DNA of 50,875 nt, taken from Bacillus sp. JCM 19058 (GTDB lineage: Bacteria; Bacillota; Bacilli; Bacillales_H; Bacillaceae_D). The translations under genes and the position numbers were made by a program. Positions 20,393-31,397 of this stretch are shown one piece after another. The stretch is from NCBI GenBank assembly GCA_001310555.1, contig BAXO01000036.1, positions 1-50,875 of the forward strand, read 5' to 3'. The stretch's first letter is position 1. Each line of letters begins with the position of its first letter. Under the pieces are notes generated by a model. The model was not told the origin of the DNA. It did no database searches and saw only the letters and a program-made list of their open reading frames with translations.

Positions 20393-20470
20393 AGTTTTAA
20401 AAGCAATTGTTTTTTTTCTATCTGCCGTTTCGTTGACTTCCTAAAAAAAGGAGCAATATAATAAAAATAT

Positions 20471-20480
20471 TACAATCGTA
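20471..20480. promoter_or_regulatory. BlaI/MecI-type operator 3 (autoregulation of blaI-blaR1)
   Basis: TACAATCGTA in the context ATATTACAATCGTAAGTTT, one base off a perfect dyad, ending 18 bases before the blaI start. The position suggests direct autorepression of blaI-blaR1. Confidence 0.75.
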
Positions 20481-20498
20481 AGTTTAAGGATGGGTTAC

Positions 20499-20886
20499 AT
20501 GAAGAAATTACCACAAATTTCAGAAGCTGAATTAGAGGTTATGAAAATAGTTTGGAAGCATCCTTCTATTAATACTAATGAGGTGATTGAAAAATTATCC
20601 AAAACTAGTAAATGGAGTCCTAAAACGATTCAAACAATGTTGTTACGGCTAATAAAAAAAAGGAGCACTGAATCATTATAAGGAAGGCCGGGTATTTGTT
20701 TATACACCGAATGTAGCCGAAAGTGATTACGTAGAGGTAGAGAGCCATAGCTTTTTAAATCGCTTTTATAATGGGACTCTTAATTCGATGGTATTAAACT
20801 TTTTGGAAAAGGATAAGCTGTCAGACGAAGAAATTAATGAGCTGTATCAAATTTTAGAAGAACGTAAGAACAGAAAGAAGGAGTAA
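20499..20886 (+). CDS. blaI: beta-lactamase repressor BlaI, frame broken once
   Basis: Winged-helix repressor of about 128 residues that binds TACA/TGTA dyads as a dimer and is cleaved after BlaR1 activation. It starts MKKLPQISEAELEVMKIVWK, the recognition helix region KWSPKTIQTMLLRLIKK follows, and the dimerisation tail ends EERKNRKKE; the sequence is strongly like B. licheniformis BlaI. Eight A at 20654-20661 shift the frame; seven restore KKGALNHYKEGRVF. I prefer ATG 20499 over 20490 because it aligns with BlaI and has AAGG upstream. blaR1 starts two bases after the stop. Confidence 0.92.
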
Positions 20887-20887
20887 T

Positions 20888-22689
20888 ATGGGTCATTCTT
20901 TCTTTACTCTCTTTTTAATTAGTAATATTATGATATCTGTAATTTTTTTGCTTCATTCTATTCATAAAAAAAATAGTAAAGGTCCAAACAACCGTTAACA
21001 CCCAATATTATATTAGTGTAATCTCCCTTTTAACGTTAATTGCTCCTTTTATTCCGTTTCATTTTCAAAAAAAATAAACTCTTTATTTGATTGGATGAAC
21101 CTTGGAGCAAGCCATTCAAAATTACCTAATATTCATTTTGCAAGCCATACGACAGATTCAATGGTTCAAGACACAAATTGGCTTCAAGATTTCTCGATGT
21201 CAGTTGAGCAATCGCCTTTCAGTATGATCGCTTCAGCCTTTTTCATTGTATGGATATTAGGAATACTAGTCATGCTTATCGCTATTGTTTTAAGCAACCT
21301 TAAAATCGGCAAAATCAAAAAAGCGTGCAAGAAATTGACAACCAAGAGTTATTAGCCGCTTTTTATGCATGTAAAGAGAACATACATTTTCACAAAAAGG
21401 TTATTTTAGGATATTCTTCATTGATTAAATCACCCATTACCTTTGGAGTTTTCCGTCCGTATATTGTCATGCCAAATAATATATCAACGCTATCCACTGA
21501 CGAGATAACCTATGTTATGCTTCATGAGCTCTACCATTGCAAGCGTAGAGATATGTTAGTGAACTATTTTATGTATCTGTCTAAGACTGTTTATTGGTTT
21601 AATCCTGTCGTATGGTTTTTTTTAAGGGAAATGAAAACAGAGATGGAAATTTCTTGCGATTATGCTGTTTTAAAAACGTTAAATAAGAAATTTCACTTAA
21701 AATATGGCGAGGTTATTTTAAAGTTTGCCTCTCTTTCGCAGCGAACAGTACCTTTGTTAGCGGCTTCGGAAATCAGTAGCTCATACAATCAAGTCAAAAG
21801 ACGTATGGTTAAAATCGTTAATTTCCAAACTGAATCACCTCTGTTAAAGATGAAAAGTGTTTTAGTATTCGTCAGTGTGCTGGCTGTTATTTTGTTCAGT
21901 ATCCCTTCCCTATCTGTACTGGCTCTGAACAGAGACACACATCCTATTCCTAATACCAATGTCGTGTATAAGGATTACAGTAGGTTTTTTGATGAATTCT
22001 CAGGGAGCTTTGTCCTGTTGGACTCAAACTCGAACCGGTATACTATCTACAATAAGGAAGAAAGTGCGACTAGATTTACGCCTATTTCCACTTATAAAAT
22101 ATTCAGTGCATTGTTTGCGCTAGAATCAGGAATTATTACAAGGGACCATTCTCAAATGACGTGGGATGGAACGCTGTCTGTGCACGAGGAATGGAATAGA
22201 GACCATGATTTATTCTCTGCTATGGAAAGCTCCGCTAATTGGTATTTTCAAAGTCTTGATCAACAAACGGGCAAAAAGAAATTGCAAAATTACTTTGAAC
22301 AAATCAATTATGGAAATAGCGATTTGTCGGACAACCTTACTAGTTTTTGGCTCGATGGTTCTCTGAAAATTTCACCTGTCGAACAAGTAGACATTTTGAA
22401 AAGCTTTTATAATAACGAATTCGCTTTTGAACAATCTAATATACAAACGGTGAAGGACTCCCTACTTTTAGAAGAATCCAATGGTCATCTGTTATCTGGA
22501 AAAACAGGAACCTTAGCAAACGGAGAAAATAGTAGCGGTTGGTTTGTAGGATATGTAGAGACTGGTGATCATACTTCTTTCTTTGCTGTGCATATTCAAG
22601 GTGAAAACCAAGCAGATGGAAGCTCTGCTGCCAGGATTGCTCTTTCCATTTTAGAGGATGAAGGGATCTATTATAGTTCTGAACGATAA
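20888..22689 (+). CDS. blaR1: beta-lactam sensor/signal transducer BlaR1, frame broken three times
   Basis: Membrane metalloprotease-sensor of about 600 residues. N-terminal membrane segments, then the cytosolic zinc protease domain with HELYH (residues ~215-219) and a downstream EMEISCDYAV, a further membrane segment, and an extracellular penicillin-binding sensor with STYK active serine and SGKTGT. Acylation of the sensor activates the protease and leads to BlaI cleavage. Breaks: eight A at 20966-20973, eight A at 21067-21074, six A at 21317-21322; correction gives continuous homology to B. licheniformis BlaR1 (IKKSVQEIDNQELLAAF at the last). It shares an operon with blaI. Confidence 0.9.
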
Positions 22690-22797
22690 ATTGTGCTTGA
22701 TTCTTCCTCTAACGTAACTACTATTTTTAGCAATCTAATTTGCGGGTGAAAACTCCCCTTCGACGCTCGCTCCATGACCAGGCTCCCGCTTCCCTGA

Positions 22798-22846
22798 CCT
22801 TAGCCTCAAGCCTCCTCAGCTACGCCTGTGAGGTCTTAGGCTAAGG
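22798..22846. repeat. long imperfect hairpin downstream of blaR1
   Basis: CCTTAGCCTCAAGCCTC pairs imperfectly with GAGGTCTTAGGCTAAGG (about 16 of 18 pairs). It lies in the 228-base gap between the converging blaR1 (plus) and moaB (minus) genes, in a GC-richer patch. No T tract follows directly. It could be a shared transcription barrier or an isolated repeat element. Confidence 0.5.
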
Positions 22847-22917
22847 CTATTCTTGCAGGAGTTTGCGCTATCCATTCCGCGCATGATTGCAGAGGGAGTC
22901 GTTCTTTCGGCAAAGAG

Positions 22918-23433
22918 TTAAAATCGATCCTTTAAAATTTCACGCATTACATGGCCGAGCTCAGGAATAATAATTCGCTCCAGAGCTAGCTTAACAGCTC
23001 CCGTTGAACCAGGCATCGAAAAAAATCGCTTTTCCATCTCGAACACCCGCAACCGCTCGGCTCAAAATAGCCGCTGTTCCGATATCTTCTGTAAAGCTTA
23101 AATAACGAAAGAGTTCGCCGAAGCCCGGCATCTCCTTGTCCAAGCAGTCCTGGACTGTTCATAGGTCGTATCGCGCAACGCGATACCAGTCCCTCCATTT
23201 AATAACACGGCATCGATGTCTGCCCGGTTGGCGGCGATTTTTAACCAATGCTGAATCTGGCTGTACTCATCTTTGACAATTTGGTATTCAGTGACTCGAT
23301 GTCCGGCGTCGACTAGCTTTGTCTTTATAAGGCTTCCGCTCTTATCCGTTTCGTACGTTCTGGTGTCAGAAACGGTCACAATCATGCAGCGTACTATCGC
23401 TGGCGCTTCTTTCTTATGTTCAGTGACAGACAT
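22918..23433 (-). CDS. moaB: molybdenum cofactor biosynthesis protein MoaB (MogA family), frame broken twice
   Basis: Molybdopterin adenylyltransferase-type protein, about 170 residues. Motifs: VSDTRT near residue 21, the binding loop [16 protein letters not shown] (about 78-93), and the [14 protein letters not shown] region near 135-148. Shifts: a lost A near 23158 (restoring [20 protein letters not shown]) and an extra base in seven A at 23019-23025 (restoring [10 protein letters not shown]). The reconstructed end is ILKDRF plus TAA. It is divergent from moaC, about 100 bases away, and separated from the other moco genes by the beta-lactam module. Confidence 0.87.
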
Positions 23434-23535
23434 ACCTATCTCCCTTTCATTGACAACGTGCGTCCTTTTCTATTATGATAGCACAGAATTTACCGTTTTG
23501 TAGTTTGATATCAAGAGGAAGCGAGGTGGTTGCTC

Positions 23536-24015
23536 GTGAGTCACTTCTCCCATTTTAACGAGCAAGGAAGAGCGAAAATGGTTGACATTTCAGAAAAGAA
23601 AGCAACATCGCGTTCGGCAGTAGCTCACTCCAGTATCGAGGTTAGCGAGGAAATACGAGCAAAAATAGTAGAAGGTGCCATTGGAAAGGGAGATGTTCTC
23701 GCCGTCGCGCAAGTAGCAGGAGTTATGGCAGCAAAAAACACAGCCCAGTGGATCCCGATGTGCCACCCACTTTCGTTAACTGGAGTTAACGTTGGATTTT
23801 CTTGGAAACAAAAAGAAAGCAACTGGACGCTGGAAATTGAAGTTCACGTAAAAACGGAAGGCAAAACAGGCGTCGAAATGGAAGCACTCACTGCTGCAAG
23901 CGCTACTGCGTTAACTGTGTACGATATGTGCAAAGCCCTCGATAAAGGCATGGTGATCGGGACGACTTTTTTATCGCGGAAAACCGGTGGAAAAAGCGGC
24001 GACTATGAACGTTAA
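23536..24015 (+). CDS. moaC: cyclic pyranopterin monophosphate synthase MoaC (intact)
   Basis: Second enzyme of molybdopterin synthesis, making cPMP from the MoaA product; about 159 residues. Family signatures: [16 protein letters not shown] at the start, [16 protein letters not shown] (active-site MCHP), [17 protein letters not shown], and [11 protein letters not shown] with a catalytic Lys. GTG at 23536 with GAGGTGG 6 bases before gives an N-terminus ([10 protein letters not shown]) that matches B. subtilis; the upstream TTG is less likely. No frame break. MoaA is not in the window. Confidence 0.95.
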   Translation: MSHFSHFNEQGRAKMVDISEKKATSRSAVAHSSIEVSEEIRAKIVEGAIGKGDVLAVAQVAGVMAAKNTAQWIPMCHPLSLTGVNVGFSWKQKESNWTLEIEVHVKTEGKTGVEMEALTAASATALTVYDMCKALDKGMVIGTTFLSRKTGGKSGDYER

Positions 24016-24221
24016 GGAAGCTGAGCGAAGGCTGCTAGCTGTGAGTGAGCAAGGTCGGGCACTATGCGCCTGCTATAAGGGAGGCCCGACTGGCGGCGAA
24101 TAGGCTCCTTTTACTGTCCTCTTCACTTTCACGCTCCTCCAACGCTTAAAAGGTACTGCGCTAATTTTGAACCTTTACAAAATACAAAAGTAGGACTCTT
24201 TCATTCTATCTTATAAATGCA

Positions 24222-24247
24222 AAAAACACCTGAAAGCAGGTGTTTTA
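24222..24247 (-). terminator. terminator overlapping the minD stop codon
   Basis: AAAACACCTG, loop AAAG and CAGGTGTTTT form a perfect 10-bp stem; on the minus strand it continues into TTTTTTGC. The TAA stop of minD is inside the first bases of the stem, so translation termination and the terminator abut. The preceding 205 bases (24016-24221) hold only a weak GTCGGGC/GCCCGAC pair. Confidence 0.85.
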
Positions 24248-25043
24248 GCGTACACGGAAAAGTCGTTTAAGCTTAGACAACATACCCTTTTCTTCTTCAA
24301 GAGACATTAGCGGTACTGTCTCACCAAGAATTCGCCGGGCGATATTCCGATAAGCGATTGAGGCTTTGCTCGTTGTATGTAAAGCAATTGGTTCTCCCTT
24401 GTTGGAGTACTTAATGACATCGTCGTCATCGACAACGATTCCTAACAAATCGATCGCCAAGATCGAAGCGATCTCATCAACATCCATCATTTCGCCGTTC
24501 TTCATCATGTGACCGCGGATTCGATTGACCACAAGACGGGGGGATTCGATGTGCTCCTGCTGTTCAAGCAAGCCAATAATACGATCGGCGTCTCGAACTG
24601 CTGACATTTCAGGAGTTGTCACAACAATAGCCTTATCTGCGCCAGAAATGGCATTTTGAAAGCCTTGTTCGATTCCAGCAGGACAATCGATAATAATATA
24701 ATCATAGTCTTGCTTCAACTCATCGACAATTTCTTTCATTTGCTCCGGTTCAACCGAATGCTTATCCTTCGTTTGAGCAGCTGGCAATAAATAGAGATGA
24801 TCAAATCGCTTGTCTTTTATCATGGCCTGCCTTAGCTTGCAACGGCCTTCTACAACATCGACCAAATCGTAAATAATACGATTTTCCAAGCCCATCACGA
24901 CATCGAGGTTGCGCAGTCCGATATCAGTATCCACCAAGCAGACTTTTTTTTCCAGACAAGGCAAGAGCTGTTCCGATGTTTGCAGACGTTGTCGTCTTGC
25001 CCACCCCGCCCTTACCACTCGTTACGACGATTGCTTCTCCCAT
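24245..25043 (-). CDS. minD: septum site-determining ATPase MinD, frame broken once
   Basis: Membrane-associated ATPase that positions MinC to block polar division; about 265 residues. Deviant Walker A SGKGGVGKTT (about 9-18), LVDTDIGLRNLD, IIIDCPAGIE (Walker B), and the C-terminal amphipathic membrane-targeting helix MLSKLKRLFRV. Eight T at 24944-24951 shift the frame; seven restore ALSGKKVCLVDTD. The true start MGEAIVVTSGKGG is at 25043. It follows minC by 25 bases. Confidence 0.93.
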
Positions 25044-25068
25044 GCTTATTACCCCCTTCTATTGTCAA

Positions 25069-25737
25069 TTAATCATTTTTATTAAGGCTAGGCCGGTGAC
25101 GAACGAGCTGCTGCACTCGTTCCAACACAAGCTCTGAAGTCTCTTCATTTAAGAATGCACAGCACATCAATGCGTCTTCGCTGTCTTCTGCTGCTTGAAA
25201 TTGATGGATCGAATCGGAAATTCTAATTTGTGTCGGCTTCATCAATGAGGCGCTAATCACTGCTTGCCGGTTACCGTTGTAGCCTGCATGGGCAATTCCC
25301 TTTAATGCCCCCATTACAAAAATATTCCCCGTCGCCATCACTGTACCGCCTGGGTTTACATCTCCAATTAGCAACAAGTCACCTTGGACCTTTAGAACCT
25401 GACCTGACCGAACGACTTTAACCAGTGTTGTCATTTGCGCTTCCTGCTTAAGTTCTTCGGCTTCGGACCAAGTTAAGACGTTTGAATTGAACCGCTCAAT
25501 TGTCAAGTTTTTGCCGTGTGTAATAATCGTGCGCAGCTCTTCTCTTTCTTCGGTTGACAAATAACGAAAGCCCACATCTACTCGCACCTGAATCTCGGGT
25601 TCGTCAGTTCCCTGATAGTGGCGGGAAGAAAGCTTTTCGCTCAGCTCGTCTACTAAGCTAGCATAGGAACACCGATCATCCAGTATAAAGATTAAGCCAT
25701 CCTTTGTCCCTTTAATCGTAACATGTTGCTTTTTCAT
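25069..25737 (-). CDS. minC: septum site-determining protein MinC (intact)
   Basis: FtsZ polymerisation inhibitor recruited by MinD; 222 residues. The N-terminal FtsZ-interacting domain starts MKKQHVTIKGTKDGLIF; the C-terminal beta-helix domain has VRSGQVLKVQGDLLLIGDVN, GNIFVMGALKGIAHAG and a PTQIRI segment. I chose ATG 25737 because GGAG lies just upstream and the sequence aligns with Bacillus MinC; the frame stays open to 25788. No frame break. Confidence 0.93.
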   Translation of the reverse strand: MKKQHVTIKGTKDGLIFILDDRCSYASLVDELSEKLSSRHYQGTDEPEIQVRVDVGFRYLSTEEREELRTIITHGKNLTIERFNSNVLTWSEAEELKQEAQMTTLVKVVRSGQVLKVQGDLLLIGDVNPGGTVMATGNIFVMGALKGIAHAGYNGNRQAVISASLMKPTQIRISDSIHQFQAAEDSEDALMCCAFLNEETSELVLERVQQLVRHRPSLNKND

Positions 25738-25892
25738 CGTCACTCCAATGTTCACCTCGAGCCACACGTCCTCTCTGCATGTCGTCATTTTGCTTCGATC
25801 ACCTTACTGTTGAATAAGCAAAATGGCTTGAACGGCGGTGATAATTTATTCTACATCGACTTTGCCATTCCTCTATTTCACGGTCGAACGAA

Positions 25893-26423
25893 TTAAGCTT
25901 GCTTTACCTTTCGCGCATATCCGCTTGCTTTTTTAAATAGGTAAAAAGTTTTTTTCAGCGGATAAAGCATTAAAATGGCAAATGCGAGATTTACGATTAG
26001 TGTCGGCAGCAACCTCTCCTCGACAAATACGTCTACATCGATATCAGTAATCCCTATCATAATGAAAAGACCATACTGATAAAATTCGAATACAGCTATT
26101 GCTATTACTGCCAGGAACAGTGAGGAGAACACTTTCCTGAACTCGTTTATAGGTTAAGGCAAACAAATAGCCGATGACGCAAAGCCAAACATATAGACAC
26201 CTAATAATTCAGTATACACAATATCATAAAGAATACCGAAGCACAGACCATATATGATACTTGATGCTCGACCGGAATATATCCCGATAAAAACGAGCAG
26301 AACAATGAGAAAGCGAGGAACCAATAGCGATTCTATGCCATAAAATGCTAGAATCCATTGGTAGAGCGTACCTTCAATTATTAAAAAAACGAGCATCAGC
26401 AACGGTAAATACGTACGACTCAA
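25893..26423 (-). CDS. mreD: rod-shape protein MreD, with in-frame stop from two apparent indels
   Basis: Integral membrane partner of MreC in the elongasome; about 176 residues, five or six membrane segments, with the conserved YGLCFGILYDIVYTELLG region (about 60-77). The same frame contains a TAA at 26154-26156. A lost G in TCATCGGCT near 26160 plus an extra A near 26125 replaces CLP-stop-PINEFRK with GYLFALTYKRVQE, which aligns with B. subtilis MreD spacing; I favour this over a nonsense mutation. ATGA overlap with mreC. Confidence 0.82.
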
Positions 26424-27294
26424 TCTTCTTCCTCCTCTAGCAAGCCAAGGTCAAGAGTCGCACTCGAGCGCTCGACAATAAACACATAATCAATAGAGGA
26501 AAAGTCGGCCGTCGGTTCAATATAGGCATTCTGGGTTAAGCCGTATTCGTCAGGCTCCACCTCAACGATTTCACCAATTAAAAGTCCTTCTGGGTAGACA
26601 TCTCCCAATCCTGAGGTACTGACAGTCGCGCCAATTTCAATCTCGGCCTCTATATCCAATTTCCTCATGATCAGTAAGCCTCTTTCCTCGTCATAGCCTT
26701 CGATAAAACCTACTTCCGGATCGTCCATCGCTACTCGTGCCGAGACACGATTGGTGCGATCGTTGGCTGAAAGCAGCTGGACAAACGATGTAAACTCACT
26801 CACACGTGTAACCTTTCCAACTAAGCCTCCCTTTGAATCAACCACAGCCATATCACCTTCAACACCATGCTGACTACCGCGATTCAATCCAATATTATCT
26901 TCCCAGCGGTCAGGGCTGCGATGAATGACGACGGAAGGTCGAATCAAATAATCTCGTAAGCTTTCCTCCAGTTCAATCATATCGCGAAGGGTTTGATTTT
27001 CATTTTCCAGCAGGTTGCGTTCAACTGAAATTTGTGCATACTCGTCTAGCCGTGCCTTTAACAGCCTGTTTTCTTCATACACATCACGAATGTCCCCAAT
27101 ATTTTTAAAGAAGCCCGCCGCAGCATGTGCCGGTCTGGAAAATGCCGTTTGCACCATCCGAACGCGTCGCGCACTACCTGTTCCGGGCCTGTCAATTTCT
27201 CGCGATCGCTCATTGAATAACCGATCAACGCAACTAGAATAATGATACTTACAAGCAGTACAATTAGTTTTTTGTTTGAAAATAAGGACGGCAT
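26420..27294 (-). CDS. mreC: rod-shape protein MreC, frame broken once
   Basis: Bitopic cell-shape protein of about 291 residues: N-terminal membrane anchor (LIVLLVSIIILVALIGY, 10-26), coiled coil (about 65-105), and the periplasm-side beta domain with NRGSQHGVEGDMAVVDSKG and TSGLGDVYPEGLLIGEI. A lost G near 27158 (GGATGG for GGGATGG) breaks the frame; repair gives DAFGMVQTAFSRPA. It follows mreB by 12 bases; an acidic C-terminus (EEEED) precedes the ATGA overlap with mreD. Confidence 0.92.
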
Positions 27295-27306
27295 ACCTAC
27301 ACCTTC

Positions 27307-28342
<1,036 letters not shown>

Positions 28343-28682
28343 CTATGTATCTCCCTTCACATCCTGTTCAAACGTGTTAAAAGAGCCGAGAGAAGGTAAG
28401 TCTTCGACGTGCTCTTGCCGAAAAACAGAACTTTCGCAGCTTCCAAGATGTCATCGTGTTTTCCCGAAGCTTCTTGAATTCGGAAGGGCTCTTTTCAAGG
28501 TCGTTTTAGACCTATTGTACATCTCACAAGATATCTGAAATCATACCCTTTATTATAACGAACAATACATCAAAAAAATAGCCCAAAGTTCCCCTTTATA
28601 GAATTTCCTTCTTTTGATTCATGAAACGTTCAAAATGTTTGGTGGTGGCCGAAGATTGCGGTTAGTCGTAAGTTTTTTTGCG
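28343..28682. other. intergenic region between radC and mreB
   Basis: 340 bases without a gene. A TATAAT element reading toward mreB sits at 28552-28557 with no good -35 at normal spacing. An AGAGCC/GGGCTCTTTT pair spans about 28380-28497 and could be a weak long hairpin. The mreBCD-minCD promoter is expected here. Confidence 0.4.
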
Positions 28683-29419
28683 TCAACCCAAATGGCCTTG
28701 CTCCTTCAAACTGACAAATTGCCGATCGCCGATGATTACGTGATCAAGCACTTCGATCCCAAGAAGCTTACCTGAATCGGCCAATCGTTTCGTCACGGCA
28801 ATATCCTCACGGCTGGGGGCTGGATCTCCAGATGGATGATTGTGTAGACAAATGATCGACGCTGCCGAGCGACGTAATGCTTCCTTGAACACCTCCCGTG
28901 GGTGAACAATACTCGCATTGAGACTGCCGATAAAAACCGTTTGGCGGTGAATGATTTGATTTTTTTTGTATTGAGGTATAAAGCGACGAAGTGTTCTTGT
29001 GCTAAAAAACGCATATCTTCCATAACATAATTGGAAACATCTTCAGGAGAACGAATGACATAGCGTTCTTCCGTTTTCATGCTGTGAATTCGGCGACCTA
29101 GCTCCATTGCCGCATTGAGTTCAACTGCCTTCGCTTCGCCGATCCCTTTCATTGAACACAGCTCTTCAACCGATGCATCCTTCAGCAAACGAAGTCCATC
29201 AAATTGAGTAAGGACTCTCTGGGCTAATTGCAAAACCGATTCCTGTCGAGAGCCAGTCCTGAGCAGGATCGCTAATATTTCTTGATTAGACAAGGAACGC
29301 GCACCAACCTGGAGCAGGCGCTCCCGCGGTCGATCCCCTATTGGTACATCACGGATGAGAAGTGGCTGTTCTGGCAACAAATTCGCTCCTTTCTGTTCGT
29401 TAATCATGTGCTCAGTCAT
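28683..29419 (-). CDS. radC: RadC/YsxA family JAMM-domain protein, frame broken once
   Basis: About 245 residues: N-terminal helix-hairpin-helix ([19 protein letters not shown], about 92-110), then the JAMM/MPN metalloprotease-like domain with [15 protein letters not shown] (zinc His-x-His and Asp). Eight T at 28960-28967 shift the frame; repair gives [20 protein letters not shown]. Biological role unsettled; historically linked to DNA repair. Position between maf and mreB is the standard Bacillus order. ATG at 29419 or 29407 are both possible. Confidence 0.92.
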
Positions 29420-29455
29420 TCTTATTTTTGCGGTAAGTCACGTGCAACGACAAGC

Positions 29456-30038
29456 TTAGTTAGTAGTGCGGTAAGGGTAAATACCAAAAGAGCGGAGAGC
29501 CCGCACCGTTTCGGCCAAAGGTAATCCGACAACTGTCAAATAATCTCCATTGATCTTTTTGACAAGCAACGAGCCGAAGCCTTGAATTCCATAGCCTCCT
29601 GCTTTGTCAAACGATTCACCTGTTTCCAAGTACTCCTCAATCTCTTCGATACTGAGCTCATAAAAGGAAACGTCGGTCCTTTGATGGAAAATTCTTTTTT
29701 TTCTCTTTATTGACAAGTGCCACACCTGTATAAACGGAATGCGTTTTTCCTGAAAGCATTCGCAGCATTTCGCTTGCTTCCTCCTTGCTCTCCGGTTTGC
29801 CGAGAATACGCTGTTTATAAACAACAACGGTATCCGCACCGAGCACGACTGCATCAGGATAGCTCCTCCATATCTCTTGAGCTTTACGTTCAGCAAGCAG
29901 TTCAACTAAAGATTCGGGCGGGAGTGAATCAGGAGCTTGCTCATTGACTTGACTTGCCACTGTTTCAAACGAATAGGAAATTTGTTGTAGAAGTTCTTTC
30001 CGCCTCGGGGAACTTGAGGCTAAAATGAAAGGTTTCAT
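29456..30038 (-). CDS. maf: Maf nucleoside-triphosphate pyrophosphatase, frame broken once
   Basis: House-cleaning dTTP/UTP pyrophosphatase and septation-linked protein, about 194 residues. Starts [17 protein letters not shown] (substrate-binding SSSPRR), with [17 protein letters not shown] (catalytic Asp, about 69-85) and [13 protein letters not shown]. Eight T at 29695-29702 break the frame; repair joins [18 protein letters not shown] to the C-terminal GGYGIQGFG. Between spoIIB and radC as in B. subtilis. Confidence 0.94.
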
Positions 30039-30168
30039 GAAGGATCACCTCATACTTAATATTACTTCTATTGTACAAGGTTACGTTTATCTTACCAAAC
30101 AATACTAGGAGCAACAAGGAATTTCCATTGGAATCGTGCCTTGAAGCTCCTTTCTGTTATACGTATCA

Positions 30169-31192
30169 TTATGCCAGCTTTTGAACAACGTCTTCATAAT
30201 GAATCAATGCTTCTAAAAGTGCTTGCTGGGCGAGCCAGAAAGAAGCTTCGTTAGACTCACTTAAATGTTGACCTGCCTGCATAAGAGCATTACCCATCTT
30301 TAACGTGTCATCTAGAGCAGACTCAGGAACTTTCGATGCGACATTTTCCCGCTCGCTTTGTAAATCTGAAAGCTGCTGCTCAATCTTCTTTAGCTCCTCA
30401 CCAACAATGGATGGATCATTCTTTGTTAAGCCATCCGAGCTCATTTGAGTCATTGACTGTAATAATGCTACGGCTTCGCTAAACCAGAGAACGACGTCCT
30501 CGTCAGGTGCGACTACCTCATTCCCTTTAATATGGTAGCTTTTCAAATAAGTGTCTTGTCCACTTTCCTTATACAGTGAGCTGACTGCCTCTGCTTGCGC
30601 TCGGTCTCCTCCGATTCCAATAAACAAATAAAGCGGCTCACTCGCCTTTGTTAACACGGCCGCAAAATCTTGCGCCTGAAATGCCTGCACCATTTCTTCT
30701 CCCTTTTCTTCCGTTGAGAATGCTCCGCCCTGTACGATTTCCATCGTCACGCTCGGCATTCCCGTTTCTCCCTCTTCGAACGCTGGAGCAACGGATTGAA
30801 CTTCTGTTGCAGCTAGTTCAGCAGCCTCACCGCCATCTTTAAATAGCGTCAGCACGACGATTCCGAAACTTACACCGACGATCACTGCTGAAGCAATAGC
30901 TGCAATGAGCGTCAATGGAAGTCTCTCGAATTTCAATCGATTTCGCGGTTTCTTTTTGCGCTTTTTAAGAGGAAGTCTTGGTCCCCATTCGCGCATTCCA
31001 TCATCCAAAAGGTTGTCCACCTTTTTACGCTTTTCCTGCCGTTCTCCAAGATCGATCACATTATCTGGCTTCGGGACATAGGGGTGAGCTGTTTCCTCTA
31101 GTTTTGGATCGGTTTTTTTTATCTGATATCGACTTGTTTCTTGGCTCCTTCCCATTGATCCGTACCGAAATCGTCCGATGATCCTGCTCCAT
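30169..31192 (-). CDS. spoIIB: stage II sporulation protein SpoIIB, frame broken once near the N-terminus
   Basis: Septal sporulation protein aiding engulfment; about 341 residues. Cytosolic basic region (KKRKKKPRNRLKFERL), one membrane segment (about 93-115), and an extracytoplasmic SPOR-like domain. ATG 31200 reads a poorly matching N-terminus, but ATG 31192 in the next frame gives MEQDHRTISVRINGKE, like the VTINGKE of B. subtilis SpoIIB; a break in eight T at 31113-31120 joins it to the rest. GAGGTG lies 9 bases before. Identification rests mainly on position between comC and maf and on architecture. Confidence 0.78.
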
Positions 31193-31397
31193 TCTGTCAT
31201 ACACCTCTCTCATACTTGCATTCTGATCGCTTACTGTTAGTCTATTAACCGGTGTTCATTGATAGAACTAGAGATTTTTTTTACTTTAACGGATTTTTAT
31301 TTTACTAGTTTACGATTCCATTAACTCTACTATTTATTTTACAACTTTAAAAAAAATATGGGGAGAAAATTTGCTAGCGATTTGTGCTTTTTAGGGA

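Noticed and set aside
20234..20461. 75-codon plus-strand frame in the bla/blaI gap
   Set aside because: It covers the three BlaI operators and lacks an RBS.
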